This document shows positions 8,218-18,962 of a stretch of 40,367 nt of DNA, piece by piece (position 1 is the first letter of the stretch; each line of letters starts with the position of its first letter). This DNA is from an uncultured Chitinophagales bacterium (GTDB taxonomy: Bacteria > Bacteroidota > Bacteroidia > Chitinophagales > UBA2359), in NCBI GenBank assembly GCA_937927195.1, contig CALBCY010000134.1, positions 1 to 40,367 on the forward strand. The letters are read 5' to 3'. The notes under the pieces are model-generated. The model had not been told where the DNA came from. It did not search any database and worked only from the letters and a program-made list of their open reading frames with translations. Position numbers and translations under genes: made by a program.

Positions 8218-8631
8218 CTATTCTTCTAGATACTTCTTTAAATAGACGAGTGCTTCTCCCCAGGCACAAGCATTTGCTATGCAGCGTTGAATACTGCGTT
8301 TAGAATTGGGATAGCCATATTCTTCAAGCCTTAACAAGCAGTTTCCTGATTGAGCACTAAAGTGAAAACTAACTTGAGTTGGAGTGTCAGACCACCATTG
8401 AAAGATCAGTTTTTTGCCCTCATCCATTTCAAGAATGGGGCAAGTGCTGGTATCTATCATCGGCCCATCCTCCCAGCCTTCCCAAGTGAGTTTTATTAAA
8501 TGGCCTTTTCTCAATTCTGAAAATGACCCTTTTAAAAACCATTCTTTTTGATGCTTTGTATTTGAAATGGCATTGAAGACTTTTCCTCTGTTGGCCTTAA
8601 TTATTATGGAGTGTGAAATCGGATCTAGCAT
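8218..8631 (-). CDS. SRPBCC/AHSA1-like domain protein
   Basis: A 137-residue single-domain protein of the START-like (AHSA1, activator of Hsp90 ATPase homologue) superfamily. The opening SHSIIIKANRGKVFNAISN is the first strand and helix of the fold. LIFQWWSDTPTQVSFHF (about 76-92) and a C-terminal long helix with CAWGEALVYLKKYL fit the family, which binds hydrophobic ligands in a helix-grip cavity. There is no signal peptide, so it is cytosolic. It starts only 4 bp after the idi stop, so the two genes are surely one transcript. The ligand is unknown. A link with isoprenoids is suggested only by the neighbour. Confidence 0.85.
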   Translation of the reverse strand: MLDPISHSIIIKANRGKVFNAISNTKHQKEWFLKGSFSELRKGHLIKLTWEGWEDGPMIDTSTCPILEMDEGKKLIFQWWSDTPTQVSFHFSAQSGNCLLRLEEYGYPNSKRSIQRCIANACAWGEALVYLKKYLEE

Positions 8632-8635
8632 GTTT

Positions 8636-9166
8636 TTATTTCACTAAATTAATTTCATTGGTAATTTTCGGTAAAAACTCTTTAAACCAAAAAGTAAAAA
8701 TGGCTGGTTCTGATTTTATCCATTGTTTTAAATCATTCAGTGAAATCCATTTTACCGCATTGACTTCTTCTTCTGAAAAATTTATTGGACCATTGTAAAT
8801 TCCTGTAAACACAGTATCATGCTCGTGTTCCCAAAGCAAGCTTTTGTTGTCTTGAAATTTGTAGACAAATGAAAATTGTTCCTTTACTTCTGTAGAAAAC
8901 CCCAATTCCTCTTGCAATCTCCTTTGTACTGCCGATGGCAAGGTCTCCCCTTCTCTTGGATGACTGCAACAACTGTTGCTCCATAGACCTGGAGTGTGAT
9001 ATTTAGCAAAACTCCTTTGTTGTAGTAAAATTTCACCAGCATCATTAAAGATTAATACACTAAATGCTTTGTGTAATAGGCCCAACTGGTGGGCTTTTAG
9101 TTTCTCTTCAAGCCCTGTTGGCTTTCCTTCCTGATCTACCAGGACAACATATTCTTGCTTTTGCAT
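8636..9166 (-). CDS. idi: isopentenyl-diphosphate delta-isomerase, type I
   Basis: A 176-residue Nudix-fold enzyme that interconverts isopentenyl and dimethylallyl diphosphate, the entry step for isoprenoids such as quinones and carotenoids. The hallmark motifs are present: HKAFSVLIFN with the metal His near residue 32, GLWSNSCCSHP at 60-69 with the catalytic Cys at 66/67, REGE with metal ligands, and EHEHDTVF at 113-120 carrying the catalytic Glu. The length fits the family (about 170-200). It is cytosolic and needs Mg/Mn. It is the first gene of a two-gene minus-strand operon with the SRPBCC protein and shares a 257-bp divergent promoter region with ligA. Few other assignments are possible. 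Confidence 0.95.
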   Translation of the reverse strand: MQKQEYVVLVDQEGKPTGLEEKLKAHQLGLLHKAFSVLIFNDAGEILLQQRSFAKYHTPGLWSNSCCSHPREGETLPSAVQRRLQEELGFSTEVKEQFSFVYKFQDNKSLLWEHEHDTVFTGIYNGPINFSEEEVNAVKWISLNDLKQWIKSEPAIFTFWFKEFLPKITNEINLVK

Positions 9167-9414
9167 TCTTATGGCTTAATTATGATTCTAGTTGTTTTTA
9201 CTTAGATAATGTAAAAAAGTCAGATTTGGTTCTTGATTTTATACTATTTCATCATTTTAACGTAGATAATCAAGTATTATTAAAAATGGCTTAAAAAAGG
9301 TGAAATGCATATCAAATCTATTTCAATTCTATTTTAAATTGACCGTTTAATGAATTGTTTTAGTAAACATTTTCATTCTGGTATTATTGTCTTTATTTTG
9401 CCTCTCGATTCTAA

Positions 9415-11577
<2,163 letters not shown>

Positions 11578-11621
11578 TTAAATTTCCATATTCTCTATAA
11601 AAGATTGTAAATGTTTTATTT

Positions 11622-11629
11622 TACTTTTG
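11622..11629 (+). promoter_or_regulatory. possible Bacteroidota -7 box before the biotin carrier gene
   Basis: TACTTTTG fits the Bacteroidota consensus TAnnTTTG exactly and lies 61 bp before the ATG at 11691. I do not see a good -33 TTTG at the usual distance, so the call is tentative. Confidence 0.4.
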
Positions 11630-11690
11630 TTCAGTTTCTGACAAAAGCTTCGGTAACATCTAAATTCTAGAATCTAATATCTTTTTTGAA

Positions 11691-12167
11691 ATGTACAAAT
11701 TGAAAGTAAACGGTAAGGAAGAGTTTGACTTGGATCCCAAAACTGGGACCGATTGGTCTATTGAACATACAGGAGGAGATAGTTATCATATCATTAAAAA
11801 CTCCAAATCTTTCAATGCTGAAATAGTTGATTTCAACAAAGAGGAAAAACTATTCAAAATAAAAGTCAACAACAATATTTACGCTATTGAGGTAAAGGAT
11901 AAAATGGATTTGTTGTTGGAAAAACTGGGAATGAGTAACCAGTTGACTAGTAAAGTAAACGAAATTAAAGCACCAATGCCAGGTCTTGTTCTTGAGATTA
12001 AAGTTCAAGTCGGAGATGAATTGAGCAAAGGTGATCCTGTATTGATTTTGGAAGCCATGAAAATGGAAAATATGATTAAAGCACCAGGTGAAGGGATCGT
12101 AAAATCAATAGAGGTCAAAACAGGCGAAGCCGTTGAAAAGAATCAGGTGATGATTCACCTCGCGTAG
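11691..12167 (+). CDS. biotin carboxyl carrier protein of an acyl-CoA carboxylase
   Basis: A 158-residue protein with a C-terminal biotinyl (biotin/lipoyl-type) domain at about 90-158. The motif EAMKMEN at 121-127 carries the Lys124 that would be biotinylated, and IKAPMPGLVLEI begins the domain. The first 85 residues form the less conserved N-terminal region seen in biotin carriers of propionyl- or acetyl-CoA carboxylases and decarboxylases of Bacteroidota. Its partners, the carboxylase and transferase subunits, are not in this window; the gene is flanked by ligA and a repeat region. Which acyl-CoA it serves is not shown. A GC-rich hairpin starts directly at the base after the TAG stop. Confidence 0.9.
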   Translation: MYKLKVNGKEEFDLDPKTGTDWSIEHTGGDSYHIIKNSKSFNAEIVDFNKEEKLFKIKVNNNIYAIEVKDKMDLLLEKLGMSNQLTSKVNEIKAPMPGLVLEIKVQVGDELSKGDPVLILEAMKMENMIKAPGEGIVKSIEVKTGEAVEKNQVMIHLA

Positions 12168-12186
12168 AGCCGCATCTCATGCGGCT
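12168..12186 (+). repeat. 8-bp-stem, 3-nt-loop palindrome directly after a stop codon
   Basis: AGCCGCAT (12168-12175), loop CTC, then ATGCGGCT (12179-12186) is a perfect hairpin that abuts the TAG stop of the biotin carrier gene. No T-tract follows, so it is not a classical intrinsic terminator. It may protect the mRNA 3' end or belong to the palindromic repeat families seen elsewhere in the window. Confidence 0.8.
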
Positions 12187-12189
12187 ACA

Positions 12190-12301
12190 CAATCCATCCG
12201 CGTCAATCCATCCTATTCTATCCATCCGCGTCAATCCATCCACGTCAATCCACCCACGTCAATCCAACTGTCCCAATCCACCTGGCCAAATCCATTTGGT
12301 T
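12190..12301 (+). repeat. 14-bp minisatellite, eight units
   Basis: Eight head-to-tail 14-bp units start at 12190, 12204, 12218, 12232, 12246, 12260, 12274 and 12288. The consensus is CAATCCATCCRCGT; the later units diverge. It sits between the biotin carrier gene and the GH92 gene. The remaining stretch to 12502 has a further loose ATCCATTCGCAT copy near 12322 and a promoter-like pair of boxes. Confidence 0.9.
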
Positions 12302-12384
12302 ACCATGCACATCCTGCGGAAATCCATTCGCATCACAAGGTAACATTGGCTTCAAGCAAGATCCACAGTTCTTACAAGCCTGAA

Positions 12385-12416
12385 TTGCATGTCTTTTCAA
12401 TAATAGCCCTACTTTG
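12385..12416 (+). promoter_or_regulatory. possible promoter of the GH92 gene
   Basis: TTG at 12385-12387 and TACTTTG at 12410-12416 are separated by 22 bp and resemble the Bacteroidota -33 and -7 boxes, with the -7 box one base short. The start codon at 12503 would then have a leader of about 80 nt. Confidence 0.35.
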
Positions 12417-12502
12417 CAGATGGCAAGGGAAGATTTAAACCATTTTTAAACCATTTTACTTTGGCCTAACAATTGCGTATATTCAAGCATATAAATGAGC
12501 CT

Positions 12503-15412
12503 ATGCGTTGCTATTCATTACTTTACATTGCAGTCTTTATTTTGTTTTCTGGTTCTGCTATTGCCCAGATTGAATTTGTAAATCCGTTCATCGGTACTGG
12601 TGGTCATGGACATACCTATCCAGGAGCTACAGCACCCTTTGGCATGGTGCAACTTAGTCCAGATACTAGATTGACGGGTTGGGATGGCTGTTCAGGTTAT
12701 CATTATACCGATTCCTTGATTTACGGCTTTAGTCATACTCATTTGAGTGGAACGGGTGTTTCGGATTATGGTGATGTTTTGCTAATGCCGATGGTCGATA
12801 AATTCAGTTACAACAACGGCGCAGATGGCGACTTTGGCTATGGCTCAAATTTCAAAAAAGAAAATGAAAAAGCTGAGGCGGGATTTTACTCTGTCTATTT
12901 AGAAGATTGTAAAACTCAGGTAGAATTGACGGCTACTGAAAGAGTCGGATTTCACAAATACACGTTCCCTGAAGAGAATAAACCCTATATCATACTTGAC
13001 CTTGAACATCGCGATCAAGTTTTGGATGCTCAAATTAATATGGTTTCCAATAATCGAATTACTGGCTATCGAAAGTCTAAAGCTTGGGCTGAAGATCAAA
13101 GAGTATACTTCGTAATAGATTTTTCAGAAGAAATTTATTTCAGTGATTTTGATTTTTCAGTCTCTGGCCAAAAACCTAGAAAGGCTTATTTTGAGTTTTT
13201 GTCTGGAACAGAATTAAAAGTAAAAGTAGGAATTTCAGCAACAAGCATCAAAGGCGCTATTGCCAATCTGGATGCTGAAATTCCCCACTGGGATTTTGAA
13301 AAAACAAAAGCTGAAACGCAGGCCAAATGGACCAAACAACTTGGAAAAATAGAAGTTGAAGGAGGGACAAAAAATGATAAAAGCATTTTTTATACGGCGC
13401 TTTATCACAACATGATCGCACCGAATATATTCAATGATGCCAATGGAAATTATCGTGGTATGGATGCAAAGAATCATCAGACAGATGGAGATCACTACAC
13501 CATCTTTTCTCTTTGGGATACTTATCGGGCCACTCACCCGCTCTATACTTTGATTGAACAGGATCGAACAAATGATTTTATAAACACCTTTTTGAGGCAA
13601 CATCAAGATGGAGGCATTCTGCCTATTTGGGAATTGGCAGGAAACTATACGGGTTGCATGATCGGTTACCATTCTATCCCAGTTATTGTTGATGCCTACT
13701 TAAAAGGTATAAATTCATTTGATGCTGAGCTTGCTTTAGAAGCAATGGTTCATGCAGCAGACCAAGATCATTTGGGTTTGGATTCTTACAAAGAGCTGGG
13801 TTTTGTTTCTGGAGATAAAGAGTCTGAATCAGTTTCCAAAACTCTTGAATACGCCTATGATGATTGGTGTATTGCTCAAATGGCAAAGGCCATGGATAAA
13901 ACAGAAATTTATGAACGTTTTATCAGAAGGGCACAAAATTATAAAAATATTTTTGATCCTTCAACAGGATTTATGCGCGCAAAGCAAAACAACAATTGGT
14001 TTGAACCTTTTGTTCCTGAGGAGGTTAATTTTCATTTTACCGAAGCCAATGCCTGGCAATATTGTTTCTATGTTCCTCAGGATGTAAGTGGTTTGATGGA
14101 TTTAATGGGAGGTCAAGAAGCATTTGCAAATAAACTCGATACCATGTTTAGCACCAATTCGGATTTGGCTGGAAGAGAACAAGTTGATATTACCGGTTTA
14201 ATCGGACAGTATGCTCATGGAAACGAACCGAGTCATCACATGGCTTACCTTTACAATTATGCAGGTCAGCCCTGGAAATGTCAAGAGAAGGTTCGTCAAA
14301 TAACCAGCACGCTTTACAGCAATGAACCAGATGGTTTGTCTGGGAATGAAGATTGTGGTCAAATGTCTGCTTGGTATGTTTTTAGTGCAATGGGCTTTTA
14401 TCCAGTTACTCCAGGGAGCAATATTTATGCAATTGGATCCCCTGTTTTTTCCAAGGTCCATGTTAATTTTGAAAACGGAAATCGTTTTACGATTGAAGCT
14501 CCTAGTAACTCAAGTGAAAATATTTACATTAGATCGGCGACACTGAATGGGTCTGAATGGGTCAATTCATATCTTGAACACAATACCCTTCTCAATGGCG
14601 GAATTTTAAGATTGGAAATGACGAATGAGAAAAATGAGGATTGGGCTTCTAGTGAAATTTGTCGCCCGATCTCAAAAATAACAGACAACTTGATAAGTGC
14701 GACTCCATATTTTCATGGAAAAAAAGCATTCGAAGACAGCACATTAGTTGAGATAAAGGGATTGGCTTCAGATTCGCCAATATTCTATACAATTGATGGT
14801 TCTATTCCAACCTTGAAATCGACAATCTATTCAGAACCAATAAAAATAAAGGAATCGACTAAAATCAAGGCCTATGTCGTTCATCCTGATAATGGTTCCA
14901 GTTCAATCGTTTCTTCGAATTTTTATAAGATTCCCGAAAAGAGAAAAATTGAATTGAATAGTGAGTACGCTTCGCATTATTCGGGTGGAGGAGACATGGC
15001 CCTAATTGATTTTATCAGAGGCGGAAGAGATTTTAGAACTGGTCAATGGCAAGGCTATGAAGGAAAGGATATAGAGGCCATTGTTGATTTGGGTGAAATG
15101 AAAATGGTTAGTGAATTGGCTGTGGGTTTTCTTCAGGATGAAAATTCTTGGATTTTCATGCCGGAATGGGTTGAGTTCTTAGGGTCTGAGGATGGAATAA
15201 CATTCAGTTCAATTGGAGTGATCGAAAATGAAATTTCACCAAAGAAGAAAGGAAGCATTCTCAATGAATTGGGATTGAAGCTAGAAACTGAACTTAGATT
15301 CCTTAAAGTGAAGATTAAAAGTCTCGGAGTTTGCCCACCATATCATAAGGGGGCTGGCAATAAATGTTGGGTTTTTGCCGATGAAATAATTATTAAAACT
15401 GCCAAACAATAG
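12503..15412 (+). CDS. GH92 alpha-mannosidase, secreted
   Basis: A 969-residue protein from the ATG at 12503; a TTG at 12473 is also in frame, but the ATG gives a clean signal peptide ending SGSAIAQ. The start VNPFIGTGGHGHTYPGA, GWDGCSGYHY and GFSHTHLSGTG are GH92 hallmarks. HGNEPSHH (Glu near 575) and GNEDCGQMSAW (Asp near 617) carry the acidic residues of this Ca-dependent exo-mannosidase family, which trims alpha-mannose from N-glycans. After about 730 come a chitobiase-C-like strand domain (FYTIDGSIPT) and a discoidin-like module (about 815-965) also found in the GH20 protein here. It should act in the periplasm or at the surface. Linkage preference is not readable. Confidence 0.95.
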   Translation: MRCYSLLYIAVFILFSGSAIAQIEFVNPFIGTGGHGHTYPGATAPFGMVQLSPDTRLTGWDGCSGYHYTDSLIYGFSHTHLSGTGVSDYGDVLLMPMVDKFSYNNGADGDFGYGSNFKKENEKAEAGFYSVYLEDCKTQVELTATERVGFHKYTFPEENKPYIILDLEHRDQVLDAQINMVSNNRITGYRKSKAWAEDQRVYFVIDFSEEIYFSDFDFSVSGQKPRKAYFEFLSGTELKVKVGISATSIKGAIANLDAEIPHWDFEKTKAETQAKWTKQLGKIEVEGGTKNDKSIFYTALYHNMIAPNIFNDANGNYRGMDAKNHQTDGDHYTIFSLWDTYRATHPLYTLIEQDRTNDFINTFLRQHQDGGILPIWELAGNYTGCMIGYHSIPVIVDAYLKGINSFDAELALEAMVHAADQDHLGLDSYKELGFVSGDKESESVSKTLEYAYDDWCIAQMAKAMDKTEIYERFIRRAQNYKNIFDPSTGFMRAKQNNNWFEPFVPEEVNFHFTEANAWQYCFYVPQDVSGLMDLMGGQEAFANKLDTMFSTNSDLAGREQVDITGLIGQYAHGNEPSHHMAYLYNYAGQPWKCQEKVRQITSTLYSNEPDGLSGNEDCGQMSAWYVFSAMGFYPVTPGSNIYAIGSPVFSKVHVNFENGNRFTIEAPSNSSENIYIRSATLNGSEWVNSYLEHNTLLNGGILRLEMTNEKNEDWASSEICRPISKITDNLISATPYFHGKKAFEDSTLVEIKGLASDSPIFYTIDGSIPTLKSTIYSEPIKIKESTKIKAYVVHPDNGSSSIVSSNFYKIPEKRKIELNSEYASHYSGGGDMALIDFIRGGRDFRTGQWQGYEGKDIEAIVDLGEMKMVSELAVGFLQDENSWIFMPEWVEFLGSEDGITFSSIGVIENEISPKKKGSILNELGLKLETELRFLKVKIKSLGVCPPYHKGAGNKCWVFADEIIIKTAKQ

Positions 15413-15637
15413 AATAATAGAGTATCCATACTTATTCGATGGTTATGTTGAGCTTGAAAATGACACTCGCAAGACTTTTTTAAACACAATTGTAAACCTT
15501 TTTAGATTTAATAGCTAATTTAAAACTCATTCATTGTTTTCTCGTATAATTTGATACAGCATTTCTATCCTCTTTATTACAGGCTATAGCATTCAGCTAT
15601 TGGTTTTTATTTTTTAACTTTTTAGGAATTGAGTTTT

Positions 15638-16033
15638 ATGGATTTGTTTAAATGTATCTTTTTTATAGACGATGATTACCCAACCAATTATTATCATGAA
15701 ATAATAGCCAAGGATTCTTCAGTTGTCGAAGAAACCAAATCTTTTCTATCGCCAAAAAACGCCTTGAAATATTTTAAAGATGTTGAAATAGGCGTGGAAG
15801 AAATTCCAGACGTGATTTTTCTGGATATAAATATGCCTGAAATAAATGGTTGGGAATTCTTGAATCATCTGAAAGATTATAATTTGGATACTCCTCCTGT
15901 TATTATAATGTTGTCTACTTCTTTGAATCCAAAAGATCGAGAAAAATTTCAAGAAAATCCTATGGTAATGGAATTTATAAACAAACCTTTGACCATTGAG
16001 TATTTAAAATCTTTAAATGAAAGGTTGTCTTAA
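15638..16033 (+). CDS. single-domain response regulator
   Basis: A 131-residue REC domain with no output domain. Acidic residues FFIDDD (8-13) and the phospho-acceptor Asp63 in IFLDINMP are in place, as are a Ser/Thr switch in MLSTS and a conserved Lys in NKPLT. I choose the ATG at 15638; a TTG at 15629 would add three residues. It precedes the FIST and histidine kinase genes by 66 bp on the same strand, so it is probably part of their operon and receives phosphate from that kinase. With no DNA-binding part, it must act through protein contacts or as a phosphate relay. The 216-bp gap before it shows no clear signal. Confidence 0.9.
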   Translation: MDLFKCIFFIDDDYPTNYYHEIIAKDSSVVEETKSFLSPKNALKYFKDVEIGVEEIPDVIFLDINMPEINGWEFLNHLKDYNLDTPPVIIMLSTSLNPKDREKFQENPMVMEFINKPLTIEYLKSLNERLS

Positions 16034-16099
16034 AATCCCATCTTGTTTACAATAATCGTTTCTTAACAGTCTACCCATCCGCATCTAATTTCATAAATT

Positions 16100-17230
16100 A
16101 TGAATGTTCGAATTATAGATGGCCAATCCACCAATGATATTCAATCTCAAATTGAAATATTACAGATGGACGGGTTTAAACCTACGCTTTGTATTGTTTT
16201 TGCCAATAATGTCGAGTACGTCTCAGAATTATTGAATCACTTATCCTCTGTTTCATTAGAGGTTATTGGCTGTTCAACAGCTGGTTCTATTTTTAACGAT
16301 GAAATTGTAGAGGACTCTACAATATTAATGTTATTGGATTTACCTAAATCATTATTTGAAATTCAAAACTTTTCATTTTCCGAATGTGAAAATGAGTTTC
16401 ATGCTTCAGAAAAAATTGCGGAGCATGCACTTCAAAGTTTCTCCAATCCTGGGGTAATATTCTTTTCTTCTGGACTTTCACGAGATGGAGCCCAGGTAGT
16501 AGAAGGATTAAAGAGCAAGTTGAGACTAAATGCTGGAATATTTGGCGGTTTAGCAGGAGACGGAACCAGATTCGAAAGAACATTAAGTTTTACAAAAAAC
16601 CAAATTCATGAAGATGGCATTGTAGCATTAATTTTGGATGAGGATAAAATTCAAATTGATGGTCGTGCTGTAAGTGGATGGGAAGGCTTGGGTAGAAAAA
16701 ATGTGATGACAAAAGCGAACGGAAACATACTATATGAAATAGATAATAAACCAGCTTTGGAGGTGTTCAATAAGTTTTTTAATACCAATGTTGGAATAGA
16801 AACAGTGCCATGGGAGTACCCATTGGAAATCATTAATGAAAAAAATGGGACTACAAAGCTAAGGTCGATTTTACAATTGAATTCAGAAGATAATTCATTG
16901 GTTCTAGCTGGTGGTGTGGATGAAGGCGATGTTTTTAAGTTTTGTAATCCACCTACTTTCCAAGAAGTGGATAACTCAATCAATAATTTTCAAGAGTTTT
17001 CAAAAACAGTAGAAGATGCAGAAGCTTTGATTATGGTTTCTTGCAAAGCCAGACATACAGCCTTTGGTCCTATATTACAAGATGAAATTAAAGGGATTCG
17101 CTCGCATTGGAATTTACCCATGGCTGGAATGTTGGCTTATGGTGAAATAGGTAAATCAAGAAACTCTGTTGCCTGTGATTTTCACAACGCAACCACTTCC
17201 TTAATAACCTTAAAACAAATTGAAAATTGA
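16100..17230 (+). CDS. FIST-domain sensor protein
   Basis: A 376-residue cytosolic protein made of FIST N and FIST C domains. LEVIGCSTAGSIFNDEIVED (53-72), IFFSSGLSRDGAQVVEGL, and GIFGGLAGDG are typical of FIST N. The second half, with VSCKARHTAFGP and LAYGEIG near the end, is FIST C. FIST domains are predicted to bind small ligands such as amino acids in signalling proteins. Usually they are fused to a kinase or to a methyl-accepting protein; here the domain is a separate gene overlapping the kinase gene by 4 bp (TTGA). That overlap implies coupled translation and a physical partnership. The ligand is unknown, and no membrane segment was seen. Confidence 0.88.
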   Translation: MNVRIIDGQSTNDIQSQIEILQMDGFKPTLCIVFANNVEYVSELLNHLSSVSLEVIGCSTAGSIFNDEIVEDSTILMLLDLPKSLFEIQNFSFSECENEFHASEKIAEHALQSFSNPGVIFFSSGLSRDGAQVVEGLKSKLRLNAGIFGGLAGDGTRFERTLSFTKNQIHEDGIVALILDEDKIQIDGRAVSGWEGLGRKNVMTKANGNILYEIDNKPALEVFNKFFNTNVGIETVPWEYPLEIINEKNGTTKLRSILQLNSEDNSLVLAGGVDEGDVFKFCNPPTFQEVDNSINNFQEFSKTVEDAEALIMVSCKARHTAFGPILQDEIKGIRSHWNLPMAGMLAYGEIGKSRNSVACDFHNATTSLITLKQIEN

Positions 17231-18249
17231 ACGAGGTAGTAGATGATCTTTTTGAAAGGTTATTAAATGATCCTAATACAACAATTGATCAATCATTGTT
17301 AATTTATGAAATCATAAAGGAGTCAAAAATTAAATGCTCCAAGTATGATTTTATGCTTAAGAGGCTAAACAAGGATATCAATGTAACTAAAAATTATTTA
17401 AATGCCTCAATTGAAGATCTTCAAGAGGCCAATGAGGAAATATCAAAAGTTAACAATGAGCTTTCTAAAATGAATAGAAATGCTCATGAAAATTTAAATA
17501 AATTAGAGATCGCTTATACCGATTTAGAACAGTTTGCCTACATCACCACCCACGATCTAAAACAACCTTTAAGAACCATACTAAATTTTGTTGGATTACT
17601 AAAGTCAAAAAAAGGCGATCAATTGGATCTTGAAGCCAAAATGTTTATTCGTTTTATTCTTGATTCAGGGAACAGGTTGGATAATTTGATCAACGATATG
17701 CTGGCCTATAGCGTAATTGGAAAATCAGGAAATTCAAAAGAGTTTATTGATACTCAAAGTTTGATTTCAAATGTACTTAAGGATATAGAAACTCAAATCA
17801 ATGACTCTAATGCTGAAGTTACTTTTGATAAAGTTTCAGAAATATTTGGATTTCAATCTGATTTAAGATCCTTGTTTCAAAACCTCATCTCAAACGCAAT
17901 CAAATACAGCAAACCGGATGTTGCTCCTAAGGTGCATATTAGTTTTATAGAAAATAAAAACGCTTGGTTTTTCTCTATTGAAGACAATGGAATCGGCTTT
18001 GATTCCAATCAAAAAGAAAAAATATTCAATATATTCCAACGTCTTGAAAATGCGAGGCATGTCAGTGGTACCGGTATCGGCCTAGCTCATTGCAAAAAAA
18101 TTGTTGAACTGCATGGAGGTAAAATATGGGCAGAATCAGTACCTGACAAAGGAAGTAAATTCTCGTTCTATATTCCAAAATTTGAAATGAAAATTATGGT
18201 TTCTCAAAGTGTAAAGAACAATTCTATGAAATGTAATATTTCAGCATAA
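17227..18249 (+). CDS. soluble sensor histidine kinase
   Basis: A 340-residue kinase without transmembrane segments. Residues 45-105 form a coiled coil (KDINVTKNYLNASIEDLQEA onward). The H-box is FAYITTHDLKQPLR with phospho-acceptor His109. N-box NLISNAIKYS is at 219-228, G1 DNGIGFD at 253-259 and G2 GTGIGLA at 281-287, so it should be active. The start is a TTG at 17227 that overlaps the FIST stop as TTGA; the first in-frame ATG would remove the first 40 or so residues. It lacks a sensor domain of its own, so the FIST protein probably gives the input. The upstream REC protein is the likely phosphate receiver. Confidence 0.92.
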   Translation: MNEVVDDLFERLLNDPNTTIDQSLLIYEIIKESKIKCSKYDFMLKRLNKDINVTKNYLNASIEDLQEANEEISKVNNELSKMNRNAHENLNKLEIAYTDLEQFAYITTHDLKQPLRTILNFVGLLKSKKGDQLDLEAKMFIRFILDSGNRLDNLINDMLAYSVIGKSGNSKEFIDTQSLISNVLKDIETQINDSNAEVTFDKVSEIFGFQSDLRSLFQNLISNAIKYSKPDVAPKVHISFIENKNAWFFSIEDNGIGFDSNQKEKIFNIFQRLENARHVSGTGIGLAHCKKIVELHGGKIWAESVPDKGSKFSFYIPKFEMKIMVSQSVKNNSMKCNISA

Positions 18250-18291
18250 GGTTTTTTGCCTCTTTAGTCTTAATCACTTATAATCGTGTAC

Positions 18292-18717
18292 TTAATTCCA
18301 AATTCCCAACGCGATTGCTCCAAGTAATAAATACCTGAAAAATTTACCTAGAAACATCCAAAAAGTAGATCGTGCTACTGGTAATTTTAAAGCGCCACCA
18401 ATACTTACAATAGCATCACCAAATAGCGGAATCCATGAAATCAGCATAGAGACCGGACCAAAGCGATGAATGAAGTTTACTGCTTGATCATACCTGGCCT
18501 TGTTCTTATCCGAGGCCCTCTTTACAATTATCTCTCCGCCTTTTCTACCGATCAAAAATGTTGTCAATCCTCCCAAAGTATTTCCAATAGTGGCAATAAT
18601 CAAAGGCAAATACATACTTTGATATTTTACCACTACACTCATATAATAAGGCTCTGATGATATCGGAACTATACTTGCTGATAAAACACACCACAAAAAT
18701 ACTAACAGATAATCCAT
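18292..18717 (-). CDS. YqaA-family (SNARE-associated/DedA-like) membrane protein
   Basis: A 141-residue integral membrane protein. The first helix is followed by SASIVPISSEPYYM, then IIATIGNTLGGLTTFLIGRKGG (about 40-61), FIHRFGPVSMLISWIPLFGD (about 88-107) and a C-terminal helix. This is the layout of YqaA, a small relative of the DedA/VTT family of membrane lipid scramblase-like proteins. Gly- and Pro-containing re-entrant segments and the Arg in IGRKGG are characteristic. It stands alone and converges with the kinase gene. The transported lipid or role is unknown for this subgroup. Confidence 0.88.
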   Translation of the reverse strand: MDYLLVFLWCVLSASIVPISSEPYYMSVVVKYQSMYLPLIIATIGNTLGGLTTFLIGRKGGEIIVKRASDKNKARYDQAVNFIHRFGPVSMLISWIPLFGDAIVSIGGALKLPVARSTFWMFLGKFFRYLLLGAIALGIWN

Positions 18718-18962
18718 CTAAATTAATTAATCATCAATGTGAAATTGCGTAATAAAAATTTCAGGCGATACATTTAAATTAATAAAAATTTGCATGCATT
18801 GTTGATTCTTTAATGCCAAGTTATTTCTTTTACTTAACTTAATGTCTATAATTAGTATTTTTATCAAACAGTTGATAAAGTACGATATGTTTAATTATGC
18901 TAAAATGCTTCTCATTAAACTAAGGCACCATTTCTGAAGTCAATTTCCTTAATTTTATCACC

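Noticed and set aside
12473-12502. Upstream TTG start of the GH92 gene
   Set aside because: The ATG at 12503 gives a clean signal peptide directly; the ten extra residues would place charged residues before it without benefit.
13235-13886. Minus-strand ORFs over the GH92 gene
   Set aside because: They are antisense to a well-conserved catalytic domain and show no family feature of their own.
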